Positions 61,838-64,000 of a DNA stretch of 64,000 nucleotides are shown one piece after another. The stretch's first letter is position 1. Each line of letters begins with the position of its first letter. A program made the translations under genes and the position numbers. The notes beneath the pieces were generated by a model, which was not told the DNA's origin, searched no databases, and saw nothing but the letters and a program-made list of their open reading frames with translations. Source of the DNA: Amycolatopsis albispora (lineage in GTDB: Bacteria; Actinomycetota; Actinomycetes; Mycobacteriales; Pseudonocardiaceae); NCBI RefSeq assembly GCF_003312875.1, contig NZ_CP015163.1, positions 6,386,001 to 6,450,000 of the forward strand, written 5' to 3'.

Positions 61838-63063
61838 CGCACTCCACCTCCGGCGGCATCCACCCAGGGCTGGTCGACCAGCGAACCGGGCGCCGGTGTC
61901 AGGTCCTTCTTGTAGCCGGGGGGGACGATGCCCGGATTGACGTTGACGCTGCCGAGCCCGGCCTGAACGTAGATCCGGGCGTAATGGCCGTTGGTGTCAT
62001 AGTTGGCGTTCGCGGAGCCCCAGTTCGCGGCCCATCCGGCGATCTCCGGGGTGTAGGGCCGGAGAAAACTCAACGCGGGAGTGAGGTCCCCGACTAGTGA
62101 GTTGGCGCCCGGCAGTACCCCATGAGCGCTGTCCAGCAACCCCGGGGTGTAGCGAAGCAGATCCCGCGCCACCGCCAGTGTTGGCCGCAGTTCCGCGACG
62201 AGCGGGCGCAGGTCAGCCAGCACCGGCCTCAGGTTCCGGGCCACCGACGGCAACTTGTCGGTAGCGGGTTTCAGATCCTCGAGCAGCGGAACCGCCTTGT
62301 CCGCGACGGAAGGGACCCGGTCCAGTGTCGTCTTCGCCGTGTCCAACGTGCCCGGAAGTTTGTCCAACGCCTCCGCCACCGCGTGCTTTTGCTGTGCGGT
62401 GAGACGGGTCGTGGTCGAAACCTGCTCGATGATATTGCGGATGGCCTGCTCGCGGTTGACGAGCGTGGACACGATGCCATCCAGTTGGGTGATCAGTTGC
62501 TTGATCGCCGGACCGTCACTGCCGACCGCCCGCAGAACCTCACCCAGGGCCTCCAGCGCCGGCCCCGCCGACCGCAACGTGTCACGGAGGTCCTCTTCGT
62601 TGCCGTCCACGGACTTGTCAAGCCGCCGGATCAGGGAGGACAGGTGCTCTCGCGTGGGCTCATCCAGTGCCGCGAGGACCTGGTCGACCTCCATCGGCGT
62701 AGGCATTTCCCCTCGAATCATTCCTCCGTCCGGGATGACGGCGTTCCCGGCGGGCCCGTCCGCGACGGCGACGATACGTTCACCCAGCGCCGCCTTCCAC
62801 TCGATGGTCACGACCGCACCGTCGTGCAGCGGAGCGTGGTCGTTGTTCATCGCCAACGTGACCCGGGCCTTGCCGTCCTGCACCGCGATGTTCTCTACCC
62901 TGCCCGCCTCGAAACCCTTGACGTGAACTGAGCCGCCTTCGACGACGTTGGTGGCTGATGCGAGCACGACGTCGACTCGATAACCGTCGTCCCTCCCCAG
63001 CACGAAGCCAGCAACTCCGAGAACGACGACGGCGACGACGCCGAAAGCCAAGATGCGTCGCAT
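61834..63063 (-). CDS. MCE-family protein, first of six (MceA position)
   Basis: The start is ATG 63063, four bases after the ATPase stop (409 residues); the frame upstream overlaps the ATPase gene and is not used. The N-terminal helix is ILAFGVVAVVVLGVAGFVLG. The MCE domain reads VVLASATNVVEGGSVHVKGF, EAGRVENIAVQDGKARVTLA, EWKAALGERIVAVADGPAGN. The helical part includes VDQVLAALDEPTREHLSSLI and LAVARDLLRYTPGLLDSAHG. The C-terminus is YTPEIAGWAANWGSANANYD, then GIVPPGYKKDLTPAPGSLVD. It forms, with five partners, the substrate channel of the lipid importer. The order of six MCE genes in a row is the typical actinobacterial one. Confidence 0.9.
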   Translation of the reverse strand: MRRILAFGVVAVVVLGVAGFVLGRDDGYRVDVVLASATNVVEGGSVHVKGFEAGRVENIAVQDGKARVTLAMNNDHAPLHDGAVVTIEWKAALGERIVAVADGPAGNAVIPDGGMIRGEMPTPMEVDQVLAALDEPTREHLSSLIRRLDKSVDGNEEDLRDTLRSAGPALEALGEVLRAVGSDGPAIKQLITQLDGIVSTLVNREQAIRNIIEQVSTTTRLTAQQKHAVAEALDKLPGTLDTAKTTLDRVPSVADKAVPLLEDLKPATDKLPSVARNLRPVLADLRPLVAELRPTLAVARDLLRYTPGLLDSAHGVLPGANSLVGDLTPALSFLRPYTPEIAGWAANWGSANANYDTNGHYARIYVQAGLGSVNVNPGIVPPGYKKDLTPAPGSLVDQPWVDAAGGGVR

Positions 63064-63067
63064 CGAG

Positions 63068-63928
63068 TCAGTCCATTCCCAACGGTCCAGCGGAATCTCC
63101 GGAGAGAAACTGCCGGACAAACGGGTCCTCGGACGCGAATGCCTCCTCGGCCTCGCCGTAATGCACCACCTGTCCCTGCCAGATCAGGCCAACATAGTCA
63201 CTGACCTTCCGCGCGGTCCTAATGTCATGCGTGACGAGAAGGTAGGTCCCCTTGTGCTCGTTGTGCATTTTGAGGATGAGGTCGTTGAGCAGGCTGGTAC
63301 GCACCGGATCGAGACCGGAATCCGGTTCGTCGAACAGCACGACCTCGGGATCCAGCACGAGCGCCCTCGCGAATCCGGCCCGCTTGCGCATCCCACCCGA
63401 AACCTCACTGGGTAGTTTCGCCATTGCCTTCTCCAGCCCGACCTCCTGGAGCCGACTCACCACAATTTCCTCGATATCCGACTCGTCGAGATCGGTGTGC
63501 TTACGCAGCGGGAAGGCGGTGTTGTCATAAATATTCATCGATCCGAAAAGTGCACCGTCCTGAAACAGGACGCCAAACTTCTTGCGCAGGTCGTAGCGTT
63601 CCTTCTCGCTGATTTGCCAGATGTTCTTGCCGAACACGACGATCTCTCCGTCATCCGGCTCCAGCAGTCCTACGAGGTGCTTCAAAAGTACGCTTTTGCC
63701 GGTCCCTGAAGGTCCCAGGACGGTCGTGATCGCGTCATCGACGAAGTCGATGCTCATTCCGTTCATCACCCGGAAGCTGCCGAACGACTTGACGACATTC
63801 CGCACTTCCATCGAGTGCCGCAGCTGTCCGTTGCCGTCTCGACGCACCTGATCGCCGGCAGGCAGGTTCCCCGCATGGGGAAGTTGCGTCGTCGGCTCTG
63901 TCGCCGTCGAGGGTGACACAAAGGACAT
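63068..63928 (-). CDS. ABC transporter ATPase of the Mce importer (MlaF/Mkl-like)
   Basis: The start is ATG 63928, six bases after AAGGAG; an in-frame TTG at 63934 is less likely (286 residues). A leader of about 35 residues precedes the ABC domain: VVKSFGSFRVMNGMSIDFVD, Walker A TTVLGPSGTGKSVLLKHLVG, Q-loop FGVLFQDGALFGSMNIYDNT, signature LPSEVSGGMRKRAGFARALV (the SGGMRKR form typical of MlaF/Mkl), Walker B EVVLFDEPDSGLDPVRTSLL and H-loop TYLLVTHDIRTARKVS. It powers lipid import with YrbE-type permeases. The stop lies four bases before the first MCE gene, so this ATPase is inside the operon, whereas mycobacterial MceG is encoded elsewhere. Confidence 0.93.
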   Translation of the reverse strand: MSFVSPSTATEPTTQLPHAGNLPAGDQVRRDGNGQLRHSMEVRNVVKSFGSFRVMNGMSIDFVDDAITTVLGPSGTGKSVLLKHLVGLLEPDDGEIVVFGKNIWQISEKERYDLRKKFGVLFQDGALFGSMNIYDNTAFPLRKHTDLDESDIEEIVVSRLQEVGLEKAMAKLPSEVSGGMRKRAGFARALVLDPEVVLFDEPDSGLDPVRTSLLNDLILKMHNEHKGTYLLVTHDIRTARKVSDYVGLIWQGQVVHYGEAEEAFASEDPFVRQFLSGDSAGPLGMD

Positions 63929-63964
63929 CGTCAACTCCTTGCCGTAGAGGGACCTGGCTCAAGA

Positions 63965-64000
63965 TCAGTTCGCGATCGGCGCGTTGGGACTGAGGCCCCA
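63965..64000 (-). CDS. C-terminal end of an upstream gene (possibly YrbE-type permease)
   Basis: The last 36 bp read WGLSPNAPIAN and a TGA stop on the minus strand, 36 bp upstream of the ATPase start and in the same direction. Eleven residues cannot identify a protein. The position directly before the ATPase and MCE genes makes a YrbE-type permease the likely owner, because these operons need two of them and none is in the window. Confidence 0.35.
   Translation of the reverse strand, partial: WGLSPNAPIAN

Noticed and set aside
1..64000. CRISPR arrays, rRNA and tRNA genes
   Set aside because: No regularly spaced direct repeats, rRNA segments or cloverleaf-like sequences were recognised by eye; a tRNA scan would be needed to exclude a single tRNA gene.

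Overview
The window comes from a high-GC actinomycete, most likely of the Pseudonocardiales (Amycolatopsis/Saccharopolyspora type). The grounds are strongly G/C-biased third codon positions, a complete six-gene Mce lipid-import operon, an NDMA/mycofactocin-type alcohol dehydrogenase, an R2-like ligand-binding oxidase, and many acyl-CoA genes. The genus is inferred, not proven.

Layout. (1) 1-7000 is the wreck of a conjugative element: a conjugative coupling protein with several frameshifts whose 3' half, together with a replication-relaxation gene, now lies inverted; then an IS481-type transposase with an amber stop, an ISL3 transposase fragment and an IS256-type element. (2) 7165-11511 is a small exporter locus (alpha/beta hydrolase, BtrH-like protein, 14-helix MFS exporter) divergent from a TetR regulator, with an inverted repeat between them. 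(3) 11867-31982 is an acyl-CoA catabolic region: enoyl-CoA hydratase, thioesterase, acyl-CoA ligase, AtuA-like protein, TIGR03084 protein, biotin-dependent carboxylase (two subunits) and acyl-CoA dehydrogenase on the minus strand; a cysteine-less thiolase-like protein, DUF35 protein and double-hotdog protein on the plus strand; then a TetR regulator, a dead enoyl-CoA hydratase and two more ligases. The gene set fits degradation of a methyl-branched, isoprenoid-like acid, with a retro-aldolase (Ltp2/ChsH2-like) in place of a thiolase. (4) 32078-40518 is a decay zone: an intact IS1634-type transposase, an IS256 element split by a group II intron whose two exons come from different IS copies, and a chain of broken genes (PP-loop protein, three crotonases with two of them fused, CaiB/BaiF CoA-transferase).

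(5) 41040-49030 is the most interesting part: a minus-strand run encoding alcohol dehydrogenase, R2lox, ferredoxin reductase, 7Fe ferredoxin, an ECF sigma factor, aldehyde dehydrogenase, SCP2 lipid carrier and acyl-CoA ligase. Read as one pathway this is a complete route from a hydrophobic substrate to alcohol, aldehyde, acid and acyl-CoA, and it suggests a role for R2lox, whose physiological reaction is not established. (6) 49214-51321 is a divergent histidine kinase/response regulator pair. (7) 51334-64000 is an Mce import operon read right to left: ATPase, six MCE proteins, an RND/MMPL-type membrane protein, a parvulin-type isomerase and a small membrane protein, nearly all with overlapping stop and start codons. 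Regions 5-7 together look like lipid import plus oxidation.

No tRNA, rRNA or CRISPR array was recognised. Function calls rest on motif and family recognition from the translated sequence; no database search was possible.
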